Part shown: piece after piece, positions 53,746-63,662 of the stretch
Layout: each line of letters begins with the position of its first letter
Numbering within the stretch: the stretch's first letter is position 1
NCBI RefSeq assembly: GCF_030814655.1
Contig: NZ_JAUSVK010000001.1
Coordinates: forward strand, 4,595,001 to 4,659,000
Direction: 5' to 3'
Length of the DNA stretch: 64,000 nucleotides
Source of the DNA: Labrys monachus
Lineage (GTDB): Bacteria > Pseudomonadota > Alphaproteobacteria > Rhizobiales > Labraceae
Notes under the pieces: generated by a model
What the model was told of the DNA's origin: nothing
The model's input: the letters and a program-made list of their open reading frames with translations, nothing else
Database searches by the model: none
Translations under genes and position numbers: made by a program

Positions 53746-54667
53746 GGCGGGCCTCCTTCCGCGCGGCGAGGATGCGGGTGATCGCCTCGTCGCGGGCCGC
53801 TTCGAGTTCGGCGATCGAACGTCCCGCCGCCTCGGCCGCCACCCCTTCGACCAGCATGGCGCAGATCTCCGGCGTCAGGCTCGGCGAGCCCAGCGTCGCC
53901 CAGCGCCGTTCCTGGCTCGGCCCGAGATGTTCGAGGTAATGGGCGATGCCCTCGCCGCCGCCGCCGAGATGATAGGCCATGTGGGCGCCGACCGCCGACC
54001 AGCGCAGGCCCGGGCCGTTGACCAGCGCCGCATCGACGGTGGCGACGTCGGCGATGCCCTCGGCGACGATGTTGACCGCCTCGCGCCAGAGGGCGGAGGC
54101 CAGGCGGTTGGCGACATGGCCGACGGCGTCGCGGTTGAGGACGACCGCCTCGCGCCCGAGCGACCGGTAGAAACCGGCGGCGCGCTCGCGCAAGGCGGCA
54201 TCGCGCGCATAGATCTCGACGAGCGGCATGATGTGCGGCGGGTTGAAAGGATGGGCGGTGACGAAGCGGCCGGGATGGCGCATGTCGCGCGCCAGCTCCG
54301 ACCAGGTCAGCGAGGAGGTGCTGCTGGCGATGACGGCATCCGGCGGCGCGGCGCCTTCGATCCGGCCATAGAGTTCGCGCTTGAGCGGCACCGATTCGGG
54401 GGCGTTCTCCTGGATCCAGGTGGCGGCGGCCACCGCCTCCTCCAGCGTGCGGGCGACGAGAAGGCGCCCGTCCCGCTCCGTGCCCCGCCCCTCGATGCGG
54501 CGGACCTGGCGCCGCGCCCCTTCGACGCGCTCGAGGAGAGGCTCCGCCGCCGGCGACGCCGGATCCCACACGGCGACGTCGTGGCCATGGGCGGTGAAGA
54601 GGGCCGACCAGCTCTCCCCGATCAGGCCGCAGCCGATGATCGCGATCGTTTCCGGCCCTTGCGCCAT
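53732..54667 (-). CDS. 3-hydroxyacyl-CoA dehydrogenase family protein (short 3-hydroxybutyryl-CoA/carnitine dehydrogenase type)
   Basis: NAD-dependent dehydrogenase of 311 aa with the glycine motif in AIIGCGLIGES near residues 9-19, Asp after strand two (VWDP), the catalytic His in VTAHPFNPPH and Asn in VGHVANRLASAL. Single-domain proteins of this size act on 3-hydroxybutyryl-CoA, carnitine or L-gulonate. ATG at 54667 follows AGGAGGAG. A LacI-type core lies 57 bp upstream. Confidence 0.88.
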   Translation of the reverse strand: MAQGPETIAIIGCGLIGESWSALFTAHGHDVAVWDPASPAAEPLLERVEGARRQVRRIEGRGTERDGRLLVARTLEEAVAAATWIQENAPESVPLKRELYGRIEGAAPPDAVIASSTSSLTWSELARDMRHPGRFVTAHPFNPPHIMPLVEIYARDAALRERAAGFYRSLGREAVVLNRDAVGHVANRLASALWREAVNIVAEGIADVATVDAALVNGPGLRWSAVGAHMAYHLGGGGEGIAHYLEHLGPSQERRWATLGSPSLTPEICAMLVEGVAAEAAGRSIAELEAARDEAITRILAARKEARHAGE

Positions 54668-54722
54668 GTTGGCTCCTCCTGCCTGCGGATTCGCGCCAGC
54701 CTGCCACGCCCGGCGCTGCCTT

Positions 54723-54736
54723 CGAAAGCGTTTTCG
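54723..54736. promoter_or_regulatory. third GAAARCGYTTTC site, LacI-type operator before the dehydrogenase-racemase pair
   Basis: CGAAAGCGTTTTCG is symmetric apart from the two bases next to the central CG. The core GAAAGCGTTTTC fits the same pattern as the two sites near 8014 and 8192, which suggests control by the LacI regulator at 12877 or a close relative. Confidence 0.5.
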
Positions 54737-54833
54737 CAACGTTCGCACCGCCGGGCCAAGGCGGCGGCCGCGGCAAGGCGGCGCCTCTCTGCCGAATTTT
54801 CCCCGGCCGGATGGAAGCCGCGGCTCAAACCTG

Positions 54834-54864
54834 TTGACAAGCGCCGCCCTGCTTGCTTTGTAAT
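54834..54864 (+). promoter_or_regulatory. promoter of the amide-sensing operon
   Basis: TTGACA at 54834-54839 is a consensus -35 box; TTTGTAAT at 54857-54864 is the -10 region at about 17-19 bp spacing. Transcription should start near 54870, just before the hexaloop hairpins of the leader. Confidence 0.6.
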
Positions 54865-54873
54865 CATGATTAA

Positions 54874-54928
54874 GCGGAAGGCAGTTTCCGCCACATCGGC
54901 CTTCAGCGGCCATCGGGCAGTTTCGCCC
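54874..54928 (+). promoter_or_regulatory. leader hexaloop hairpins, probable ANTAR (AmiR) binding RNA
   Basis: Three short hairpins with six-base loops follow the promoter: GCGGAA-GGCAGT-TTCCGC (54874-54891), GGCC-TTCAGC-GGCC (54898-54911) and GGGC-AGTTTC-GCCC (54915-54928). ANTAR proteins bind pairs of hexaloop stem-loops, the second of which overlaps a terminator. The third hairpin here shares GCCC with the 5' arm of the terminator at 54925. Loop bases fit the A1 rule only in the third hairpin, so the exact protein site is uncertain. Confidence 0.6.
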
Positions 54929-54975
54929 CACGGCATCTCATGACATCCATGGGATAGCGTGGGGCTTTTTGTTTT
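54925..54975 (+). terminator. leader terminator (attenuator) in front of the amiC-like gene
   Basis: GCCCCACG (54925-54932) pairs perfectly with CGTGGGGC (54958-54965), followed by TTTTTGTTTT. It ends 7 bp before the amiC ATG, so it must be bypassed for any expression of the operon. The 5' arm is shared with the hairpin at 54915-54928, making the two structures exclusive. Confidence 0.85.
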
Positions 54976-54982
54976 GGGCTCC

Positions 54983-56122
54983 ATGAGCAGGTTTCGCATC
55001 GGTATCCTCTATTCGACCGAAGGGCCCTATGCGGCCCTGGGGCGGGACTGCCGCGACGGCGCCGAGCTCGCCGTCGAGGACCTGCGGGCGGAGCATGCGG
55101 ATGTCGGCATCGAGCCCGTCTTCGGCGACCCGAAAGGCCAGGCGCCGCTCTATCTCGACCTCGCGCGCGCCATGCTGCGCGACCAGGGCTGCCGGCACAT
55201 CGTCGGCACGGTGACCTCGCTGGCGCGCAAGGACGTCATCCCCCTCATCGAAAAGCATGACGGGCTGCTCTGGTACATGTGCCCCTATGAGGGCTTCGAG
55301 GCCAATGAGAGCGTGATCTACACCGGCGCCTGCCCGAACCAGCATCTCCTGCCGCTGTTCGACCATTTGCTGCCCCGCCACGGCTCGCGCGTCTATCTCG
55401 CCGGCGCGAATTACGTCTGGGGCTGGGAGATGAACCGGCTGGCGCGCGAACTGGTGGCGCAGGCCGGCGGCGAGGTCGTCGGCGAGCGATGCCTTCCGTT
55501 GGAGGAGACGCATGTCGACCGCCTGATCGCTGACATCGAGCAGCGCCGGCCGGACTTCATCCTCAACAATCTGATCGGCCCGGCGAGCTATGCCTTCCTG
55601 GCCGCGATCCGGCGCCTCGCCGACCGCGACCCGTCCTTCGCTCCGGAGCGCCGCCCCGTGGTGAGCTGCGACCTCACCGAATGCGAACTCGGCGAGATCG
55701 CGGACGGTGCCGCGATCGGCCAATTGGCGACGGCCTCCTATTTCGACAGTCTCGCCACGCCTCGCAACCTCGCCTTCAAGCGCCGGGTCGCCGCCCGGTT
55801 CGGGCCGCACCGCCGGGTCTCCAGCTTCTTCGCCGGCGCCTACACCGCCGTCCGGCTCTGCGCCGAGACCATCCTGGCCGCCGGCGGCGACGACCCGGCA
55901 GCGATCCGCGGCAGGCTGCATGCCGGTCCGGCCGAGACCGTGCTCGGCCCCCTCGCCGTCGATCCGCGCACCAACCACGCCGCGCTGCCCTTCCATCTCG
56001 GGCGCATCAACCGGGAGGGTGGCTTCGACATCCTCGCCTCGAAGCCGGCGATCGCCGCCGACCCCTATCTGATCGGCGACCGGACCCGCCGCGCCGCTCC
56101 GCATCTGAGGCTGGTCCGATGA
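54983..56122 (+). CDS. amiC: AmiC-like ligand-binding sensor protein
   Basis: Periplasmic-binding-protein fold of 379 aa without a signal peptide, hence cytoplasmic like AmiC of Pseudomonas. It starts FRIGILYSTEGPYAALGRDCRDGAELAVED and has ANYVWGWEMNRLARELVAQAGGEVVGE and FFAGAYTAVRL, close to AmiC/urea-binding (FmdD/UrtA) receptors. ATG at 54983 is chosen; the in-frame GTG at 54959 would place the start inside the terminator stem. The Shine-Dalgarno region is weak (TTGGG). AmiC binds amides and controls the antiterminator AmiR, whose gene overlaps by four bases. Confidence 0.85.
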   Translation: MSRFRIGILYSTEGPYAALGRDCRDGAELAVEDLRAEHADVGIEPVFGDPKGQAPLYLDLARAMLRDQGCRHIVGTVTSLARKDVIPLIEKHDGLLWYMCPYEGFEANESVIYTGACPNQHLLPLFDHLLPRHGSRVYLAGANYVWGWEMNRLARELVAQAGGEVVGERCLPLEETHVDRLIADIEQRRPDFILNNLIGPASYAFLAAIRRLADRDPSFAPERRPVVSCDLTECELGEIADGAAIGQLATASYFDSLATPRNLAFKRRVAARFGPHRRVSSFFAGAYTAVRLCAETILAAGGDDPAAIRGRLHAGPAETVLGPLAVDPRTNHAALPFHLGRINREGGFDILASKPAIAADPYLIGDRTRRAAPHLRLVR

Positions 56123-56703
56123 GCACCACACCGAGCTTCAACGGCTGGCATGCCGCGGTGCTGCACCGCCTGGACGACGGCATCGAGCGGCTGGGCCGGC
56201 AGCTCGAACGGCTCGGCCTCGCCGTCACCGTGCAATGGGCCCCGCTCGACCTCGCCCGCATCAATCCCGACATCGTGCTGGTGGATGCCGACCAGGGCTG
56301 GGACGGCCTGCTGCCCTGGCAGGCCGGCGCCGCGCCGATGCCGCTCGTCGCGCTGCTCGGCTCCGAGGCGCCAGGGCGCATCGCCTGGGCGATGGAGCAT
56401 GGCGCCGGCGCGCTGATCGCCAAGCCGGTCGCTTCCTCCGCCGTCTACCCCTCCCTCGTCATGGCCGTCCACATGCATGCGCAGCGTCTGGCCATGGCCA
56501 AACGCTGCGCCGACCTCGAGGAACGCATGCGCCTGAGGCCGCTGGTCCATGGCGCCGTGCACGCCATCATGGCGGCCCGGCTGGTCGACGAAAGCGCCGC
56601 CTACAGCCTCCTGCGCTGCACCGCCATGCGGCGGCGGCTGACGATCGAGCAGATCGCCGCCGGCATCGTCGCCGGGCAGGAACCCGTGCCGGAGGCGGTC
56701 TGA
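56119..56703 (+). CDS. amiR: AmiR-like ANTAR-domain transcription antiterminator
   Basis: Protein of 194 aa: N-terminal pseudo-receiver domain (DIVLVDADQGWDG, without a clear phosphorylation pocket), a coiled coil (AKRCADLEERMRLRPLVHGAV) and a C-terminal ANTAR domain (HAIMAARLVDESAAYSLLRCTAMRRRLTIEQIAAGIV, about residues 147-185). ANTAR proteins bind leader RNA and prevent termination. Its gene follows amiC and the operon leader has a terminator, which makes the function well supported. Confidence 0.88.
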   Translation: MSTTPSFNGWHAAVLHRLDDGIERLGRQLERLGLAVTVQWAPLDLARINPDIVLVDADQGWDGLLPWQAGAAPMPLVALLGSEAPGRIAWAMEHGAGALIAKPVASSAVYPSLVMAVHMHAQRLAMAKRCADLEERMRLRPLVHGAVHAIMAARLVDESAAYSLLRCTAMRRRLTIEQIAAGIVAGQEPVPEAV

Positions 56704-57551
56704 TGCGGGTGATGCTCGCGCTCCTGCGCCGCCCGGCCGCGATGGTCGGGCTCGTCATCGTCGGGCTGGTCGTGGTCGGCGCGCTGCTGGCGCCCTGGCT
56801 CGCGCCCTTCTCGCCCGACGACCAGATGTTCGACGGATTGTCGCTCGACGGCGCGCCGCTGCCGCCGAGCGCCCATTACCTGCTCGGCACCGACACGCTC
56901 GGCCGCGACCTGCTTTCCCGCCTGCTGTTCGGGGCGCGCACCTCGCTCGTCATCGGCCTCGTCGCCAACGGCACGGCGGTGGCGATCGGCCTCCTGGTCG
57001 GCATCGTCGCCGGCTACACGCGCGGGATGTTCGGCAACATGCTGATGCGCTTCACCGACCTGATGATGGCGTTTCCGGCGCTGCTGCTGGCGATCGCGCT
57101 GGCGGCGCTGCTGAGGCCGAGCCTGTGGATCGTGGCGCTGGTGATCGCGCTGGTGAACTGGGTGCAGGTGGCGCGCATCGTCTACACCGAGACGCGCGGC
57201 CTGGCGGAGCGCGACTTCATCACCGCCGAGCGCTCGCTCGGGGCCGGGCACGGCCGCATCCTGTTCTTCCACATCCTGCCGCATCTGATGCCGACGGCCA
57301 TCGTGTGGGGCACGCTCGGCATCGCCACCACAGTGCTGCTCGAAGCCACGCTCAGCTTCCTCGGCATCGGCGTCCAGCCGCCGCAACCCTCCTGGGGCAA
57401 CATCATCTATGAGAGCCAGAGCTATTTCCAGGATGCGCCCTGGCTGGTGTTCATCCCCGGCGCGGTGATCCTGGCGACCGCCCTCTCCTTCAACCTGATC
57501 GGCGATGCGCTGCGCGACATCCTCGATCCGACGCAGCGCGGCAGGGGCTGA
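56703..57551 (+). CDS. peptide/amide ABC transporter permease (DppC family)
   Basis: Permease of 282 aa with LLGTDTLGRDLLSRLLFGARTSL, the DppC/OppC N-terminal motif, and the EAA loop ARDFITAERSLGAGHGRILFFHILPHL-like segment before the last helices. It forms a heterodimer with the DppB-type product encoded next. The ATG overlaps the amiR stop by one base. Confidence 0.92.
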   Translation: MRVMLALLRRPAAMVGLVIVGLVVVGALLAPWLAPFSPDDQMFDGLSLDGAPLPPSAHYLLGTDTLGRDLLSRLLFGARTSLVIGLVANGTAVAIGLLVGIVAGYTRGMFGNMLMRFTDLMMAFPALLLAIALAALLRPSLWIVALVIALVNWVQVARIVYTETRGLAERDFITAERSLGAGHGRILFFHILPHLMPTAIVWGTLGIATTVLLEATLSFLGIGVQPPQPSWGNIIYESQSYFQDAPWLVFIPGAVILATALSFNLIGDALRDILDPTQRGRG

Positions 57552-57552
57552 C

Positions 57553-58473
57553 ATGGCATTGTTCCTGGCCCGGCGCCTGCTGCAGGCGGCCTTCATCCTC
57601 CTCGGCGTCGCCGCCATCACCTTCGTCCTGCTCTATTGCCTACCGGCGGACCCGGCGGTGCTGATCGCCGGACGCAGCGCCACGCCGCCGATGGTCGCCG
57701 CCATCCGCCACGAGCTCGGGCTCGACCAACCGCTGATCCTGCAGTTCCTGCACTATCTCGACGGCCTGCTGCATGGCGACCTCGGCCGCTCCTACACGCA
57801 GAAGACGGCGGTGGCGCCGCTGATCCTGGCGCGGCTGCCGGCGACCCTGGTGCTGATGGCGGCCGGCATCCTCGTCGAGGTCGCGCTCGGGCTGACCTTC
57901 GGCATCATCGCCGCGGTACGCCGCGACGGCCTGACCGACCGCGTCGTGATGATGCTCTCCTTCGTCGGCGTGTCTTCGCCGCAATTCGTGGTGGCGCTGC
58001 TGCTGCTCTATGTCTTCGCGGCGACGCTCGGCTGGTTCCCGATGTCGGGCTTCGGCACGCCGGCCCATGTCGTGCTGCCCGCCCTCACGCTCGGCGTGCT
58101 CGGCGCCGGCTGGTATGCGCGCATGGTGCGCTCGGCGATGATCGAGGTGCTGCGCCAGGATTACGTCCGCACGGCGCGCGCCAAGGGCGTCCCCGCCGCA
58201 AGGGTGGTGCTGCGCCATGCCCTGCCGAACGCCCTCCTGCCGATCATCGCGATGATCGGCATCGATATCGGCCAGTTCATGGGCGGTGTCGTCGTCGTCG
58301 AGGCCGTCTATGGCTGGCCCGGCATCGGCCAGCTCGCCTGGCAGGCGATCCAGCAGGTGGACGTGCCCATCATCATGGGCGTGACGCTGGTGTCCGCGCT
58401 CGCCATCGTGCTCGGCAACCTCGTCGCCGACTTCATCGCCCCCTTCGTCGACCCGCGCATCCGCGCGCAATAG
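57553..58473 (+). CDS. peptide/amide ABC transporter permease (DppB family)
   Basis: Permease of 306 aa with the DppB start FLARRLLQAAFILLGVAAITFVLLY, LGLDQPLILQFLHYLDGLLHGDLGRSY (split near residues 57-82) and the EAA loop QDYVRTARAKGVPAARVVLRHALPNALLP. It begins one base after the dppC stop, an order (C before B) that is the reverse of the usual dppABCDF. Confidence 0.92.
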   Translation: MALFLARRLLQAAFILLGVAAITFVLLYCLPADPAVLIAGRSATPPMVAAIRHELGLDQPLILQFLHYLDGLLHGDLGRSYTQKTAVAPLILARLPATLVLMAAGILVEVALGLTFGIIAAVRRDGLTDRVVMMLSFVGVSSPQFVVALLLLYVFAATLGWFPMSGFGTPAHVVLPALTLGVLGAGWYARMVRSAMIEVLRQDYVRTARAKGVPAARVVLRHALPNALLPIIAMIGIDIGQFMGGVVVVEAVYGWPGIGQLAWQAIQQVDVPIIMGVTLVSALAIVLGNLVADFIAPFVDPRIRAQ

Positions 58474-58502
58474 CAGGCCCAGAGATCTCAGAGGAGAACA
58501 GC

Positions 58503-60122
58503 ATGCTGAAGAATTTGCTCAAATATACGGCGTTGGCGACGGTGCTCGCCCTTGCTCCCGCCGCCGCCCAAGCGGAGACGCCGAACCGCGGCGGCACCAT
58601 CACCGTGACGTTCAAGGACGACATCGCGACCCTCGATCCGGCCATCGGCTATGACTGGCAGAACTGGTCGATGATCAACGGCCTGTTCTCGCGCCTTGTC
58701 GACTACAAGCCGGGCTCGACCGTGCTCGGCCCGTCGCTGGCCGATTCCTACACCGTCTCGCCGGACGGCAAGAGCTACACCTTCAAGCTGCATCCCGGCG
58801 TCAAGTTCACCAACGGGCGCGAGATCACCGCCGCGGACGTGAAATATTCGATCGAGCGCGCCGTCAATCCGAAGACCCAGGGGCCCGGGGCCGGCTTCTT
58901 CCATTCGATCGTCGGCGCCGACAAGCTGACGGCCGGCACCGCCCAGGCGATGGACGGCATCGTCGCGGTCGACGACCACACAGTGCGCTTCGACCTCGTC
59001 CAGCCCGACGCGACCTTCCTCAACGTGCTCGCCCTCAACTTCGCGTCAGTCGTGCCGAAGGAAGCGGTCGAGGCGGCGAACGGCGATTTCGGCAAGCATC
59101 CGGTCGGCTCGGGCGCCTTCATGCTGAAGGAATGGACGGTGGGCCAGCGCCTGGTGTTCCAGCGCAACCCGGACTATTTCGTCAAGGAGCGTCCCTATAT
59201 CGACGGCTTCACCATCGAGATCGGCCAGGAGCCGCTCGTCGCCCTGCTGCGCCTCCAGAAGGGCGAGGTCGACATCGCCGGCGACGGTATTCCGCCGGCC
59301 AAATATCTGGAGATGAAGAAGTCGCCCGATTTCGCCGGCATGATCGTCGACCGCGACCAGCTCGAAACCAGCTATGTGACGCTGAACACGCAGGTCAAGC
59401 CCCTCGACAATCCCAAGGTGCGCCAGGCCCTCAACATGGCGATCAACAAGGACCGCATCGTGCGCATCATCAACGGGCGCGCCACGCCCGCCAACCAGGT
59501 GCTGCCGCCGCTGATGCCGGGCTACGACAAGGACTACAAGGGCTATGCCTATGACGTCGCCAAGGCCAAGGCCCTGCTCGCCGAGGCGGGGCTGCCGGAC
59601 GGCTTCTCGACCCAGCTCTATACCTCCAACACCGATCCGCAGCCGCGCATCGCCCAGGCGATCCAGCAGGATCTCGCCGCGGTCGGCGTCAAGGCCGAGA
59701 TCAAGGCGCTCGCCAATCCCAACGTGATCGCCGCCGGCGGTACGCAGGGCCAGGCGCCGATGGTGTGGTCGGGCGGCCTCGGCTGGATCGCCGACTTCCC
59801 GGATCCCTCCGACTTCTACGGACCGATCCTGGCCTGCGGCAGCGCGGTCGCGGGCGGCTGGAACTGGTCCTGGTACTGCAACAAGGACATCGAGCCCCGG
59901 GCGCAGGCGGCTGACGCGATGCCGGTTCCCGCCAAGGCGGCCGAGCGCAATGCGGTGTGGGCGCAGATCTTCACCGAGATCCAGTCCAAGGACGCGCCCT
60001 GGATCCCGGTGTTCAACGAGCGCCGCGTCGTGGCGAAGTCGAAGCGCATGGGCGGCCCGGACGAGGTCTACATCGACCCGACCCGCGTCATCGACTACGA
60101 CGCGATCTATGTGAAGCCATAA
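58503..60122 (+). CDS. peptide/amide ABC transporter substrate-binding protein (DppA/SBP family 5)
   Basis: Periplasmic receptor of 539 aa with a signal peptide (LLKYTALATVLALAPAAAQA) and the family 5 motifs GGTITVTFKDDIATLDPAIGYD, LADSYTVSPDGKSYTFKLHPGVKFTNG and VRQALNMAINKDRIV (each within the first 320 residues). GAGGAGAA lies before the ATG. It binds oligopeptides or, given the AmiC/AmiR sensor and formamidase around it, an amide. The gene is followed by a large inverted repeat before the next coding region. Confidence 0.92.
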   Translation: MLKNLLKYTALATVLALAPAAAQAETPNRGGTITVTFKDDIATLDPAIGYDWQNWSMINGLFSRLVDYKPGSTVLGPSLADSYTVSPDGKSYTFKLHPGVKFTNGREITAADVKYSIERAVNPKTQGPGAGFFHSIVGADKLTAGTAQAMDGIVAVDDHTVRFDLVQPDATFLNVLALNFASVVPKEAVEAANGDFGKHPVGSGAFMLKEWTVGQRLVFQRNPDYFVKERPYIDGFTIEIGQEPLVALLRLQKGEVDIAGDGIPPAKYLEMKKSPDFAGMIVDRDQLETSYVTLNTQVKPLDNPKVRQALNMAINKDRIVRIINGRATPANQVLPPLMPGYDKDYKGYAYDVAKAKALLAEAGLPDGFSTQLYTSNTDPQPRIAQAIQQDLAAVGVKAEIKALANPNVIAAGGTQGQAPMVWSGGLGWIADFPDPSDFYGPILACGSAVAGGWNWSWYCNKDIEPRAQAADAMPVPAKAAERNAVWAQIFTEIQSKDAPWIPVFNERRVVAKSKRMGGPDEVYIDPTRVIDYDAIYVKP

Positions 60123-60129
60123 ACGCGAC

Positions 60130-60278
60130 CACCCTCCCCTGGAGGGGGAGGGTCGGCCTGCAAGGCCGGGGTGGGGTGAAAACGCAACGTTCGAGATCAG
60201 GGTGAGGCCAAGATTTCCCGCAAGGGAATCACCCCACCCCGACACTTCGTGTCGACCCTCCCCCTCCAGGGGAGGGTG
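60130..60278. repeat. large palindromic intergenic repeat between dppA-like and formamidase genes
   Basis: Outer arms 60130-60155 and 60253-60278 are perfect 26-bp reverse complements, each itself nearly palindromic around CCCTCCCC/GGGGAGGG. Inner arms 60167-60179 and 60229-60241 are a further 13-bp perfect match. In RNA this gives a long structured hairpin inside the operon mRNA. The composition resembles mosaic intergenic repeats common in Hyphomicrobiales. Confidence 0.85.
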
Positions 60279-60349
60279 AAACTTTCGACCGAACGCATCA
60301 CCTGCGCGCCCTGCAAAATCCCATCTCCCAAGGCAGGAAAGGTCCCATC

Positions 60350-61290
60350 ATGTGCGTGGCATGCGACTACACCATCCATCGCAAGAACCACCATCTCGGC
60401 TGGAACCGCGACTTCGAGCCGGTGCTCACCGCCATGCCGGGCAAGACCATCCATTTCGAGTGCCTGGATTCGTCCGGCGGCCAGTTCGATGCCGATTCCA
60501 CCGCCGAGACCGTCAAGACCATGGATTTCTCCCGGGTCAATCCGGTGACCGGGCCCGTCTATGTCGAGGGCGCCGAACCCGGCGACGTGCTCAAGGTCAC
60601 GATCCGGCATTTCGCCCCGTCCGGGCTCGGCTGGACCGCCAACATTCCGGGCTTCGGCCTGCTGGCGGACCAGTTCATCGAGCCCGCCATCCATATCTGG
60701 AAATATGACCCGGCCTCGATGGCGCCGTCCCTGTTCGGGCCGGGCGGCAAGGTGCCGCTGAAGCCCTTCGCCGGCACCATCGGCGTCGCGCCGGCCGAGC
60801 CCGGCCTGCATTCGGTGGTGCCGCCCCGCCGCGTCGGCGGCAATCTCGACATCCGCGACCTCACGGCCGGCGTGACGCTCTATCTGCCCGTCGAGGTGCC
60901 GGGCGCTCTGTTCTCGATCGGCGACACCCATGCCGCACAGGGCGACGGCGAAGTCTGCGGCACGGCGATCGAGAGCCGCATGGACGTCGACGTCACCCTC
61001 GACCTCGTCAAGGACACGCCGCTGCAATCGCCCCGCTTCACCACCCCCGGGCCGGTGACGCGCCATCTCGACGCCGCCGGCTACGAAGTCACCACCGGTA
61101 TCGGCCCCGATCTGATGACCGGCGCCCGCGAGAGCGTCATGCGCATGATCGACCTGCTGACCGCCGAGCACGGGCTGTCGCCGGTCGACGCCTACATGCT
61201 CTGCTCCGTCTGCGGCGACCTGCGGATCAGCGAGATCGTCGACATGCCGAACTGGGTGGTGTCGTTCTACTTCCCGCGGATCGTGTTCGC

Positions 61291-61294
<4 letters not shown>
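60350..61294 (+). CDS. acetamidase/formamidase family protein (FmdA-type)
   Basis: Amide hydrolase of 314 aa with the family segments NHHLGWNRDFEPVL, GPVYVEGAEPGDVLKV, GDTHAAQGDGEVCGTAIE and CSVCGDLRISEIVD (all visible between residues 14 and 300). It releases ammonia from formamide, acetamide or a related short amide. It lies between the transporter receptor and the ATPase gene, so the operon both senses (AmiC), imports and cleaves the amide. The stop overlaps the next ATG by four bases. Confidence 0.9.
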
Positions 61295-62973
<1,679 letters not shown>

Positions 62974-63341
62974 ATCAGGCCCCTGTCCCGGCGAGAGGGG
63001 CGGACGCTAAGAAAATGAGCTGCCTTCTCCCGACCCGGGAGAAGGTCCCGGCAGGGGGATGAGGGCCTGAACTTCGACGCAGATCGCTCAAAATCGCGCT
63101 TCAATTGTCGAAGTTCAGACCCTCATCCGGCGCTTCCGCGCCACCTTCTCCCGACCCGGGAGAAGGAAAAACGCGCTATATTCTGCAAACTTGGCGTCAA
63201 AAGGCTATTTTGTAGCAGCTTTCATCGACCATCTGACCTCAGCGAGATGCGCACGACGCGCTTTCCGCTCCTCTCGGGTGAGGGCCCGTTTGAGAGGCTG
63301 ATTTTGCCACGATGTAGATCGGGCACATGGCGCCGGGCCTC
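62974..63341. other. gap after the amide operon
   Basis: Holds the large inverted repeat and about 170 bp of lower-GC DNA up to the antitoxin stop. No gene could be supported; a 74-codon frame on the minus strand overlaps the antitoxin and has no family similarity. Confidence 0.5.
63023..63166. repeat. second large palindromic intergenic repeat, after the amide operon
   Basis: Outer units 63023-63046 and 63143-63166 are each self-palindromic (CTTCTCCCG...CGGGAGAAG), and inner arms 63057-63078 and 63107-63128 pair over 22 bp with one mismatch. It lies 49 bp after the ATPase stop and may end the operon transcript or stabilise it. Confidence 0.85.
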
Positions 63342-63662
63342 TCAGCCCAGCACTTGCAGCCCATGCTTTTGAATAAGGGTCAGGAGCTTCAAGGCCATTC
63401 CGCTGGGTCGTTTTGCTCCAGATTCCCACTTTTGCACGGTGGACACACTTGTGTTGAGATAGCGCGCAAAAATAGGCTGGCTCACATGGTTACCTTCGCG
63501 GAGGGCCTTGATGTCCTGAGGTCCAAGTTCCGCTGGAACAGCCAGGCAAGCGTCGTCAAAGCTTCGGAGCGTCTCCTTATCGATCGTTCCGGCCCGATAC
63601 ATATCCTCGACCGAAGTATAGACCGCTTCGAAGGCATCGCTTTTGAATTTCTTATGCGGCAT
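63342..63662 (-). CDS. XRE-family antitoxin (HigA/NadS-like)
   Basis: DNA-binding antitoxin of 106 aa with a C-terminal HTH (PAELGPQDIKALREGNHVSQPIFARYLNTSVSTVQKWESGAKRPSG, about residues 38-82). The ATG at 63662 has GGAG seven bases upstream and overlaps the toxin stop codon by 11 bp, the usual toxin-then-antitoxin order of the higBA/relE-nadS type. The reading frame is intact, unlike that of the toxin. Lower GC than the rest of the window. Confidence 0.85.
   Translation of the reverse strand: MPHKKFKSDAFEAVYTSVEDMYRAGTIDKETLRSFDDACLAVPAELGPQDIKALREGNHVSQPIFARYLNTSVSTVQKWESGAKRPSGMALKLLTLIQKHGLQVLG

Noticed and set aside
54959-54982. GTG start for the AmiC-like gene at 54959
   Set aside because: It lies inside the 3' arm and T-run of the terminator, and the added residues have no counterpart in the family.
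63205-63429. 74-codon minus-strand frame overlapping the antitoxin
   Set aside because: It shares 88 bases with the intact antitoxin in another frame and shows no known domain; the downstream part has no good start.
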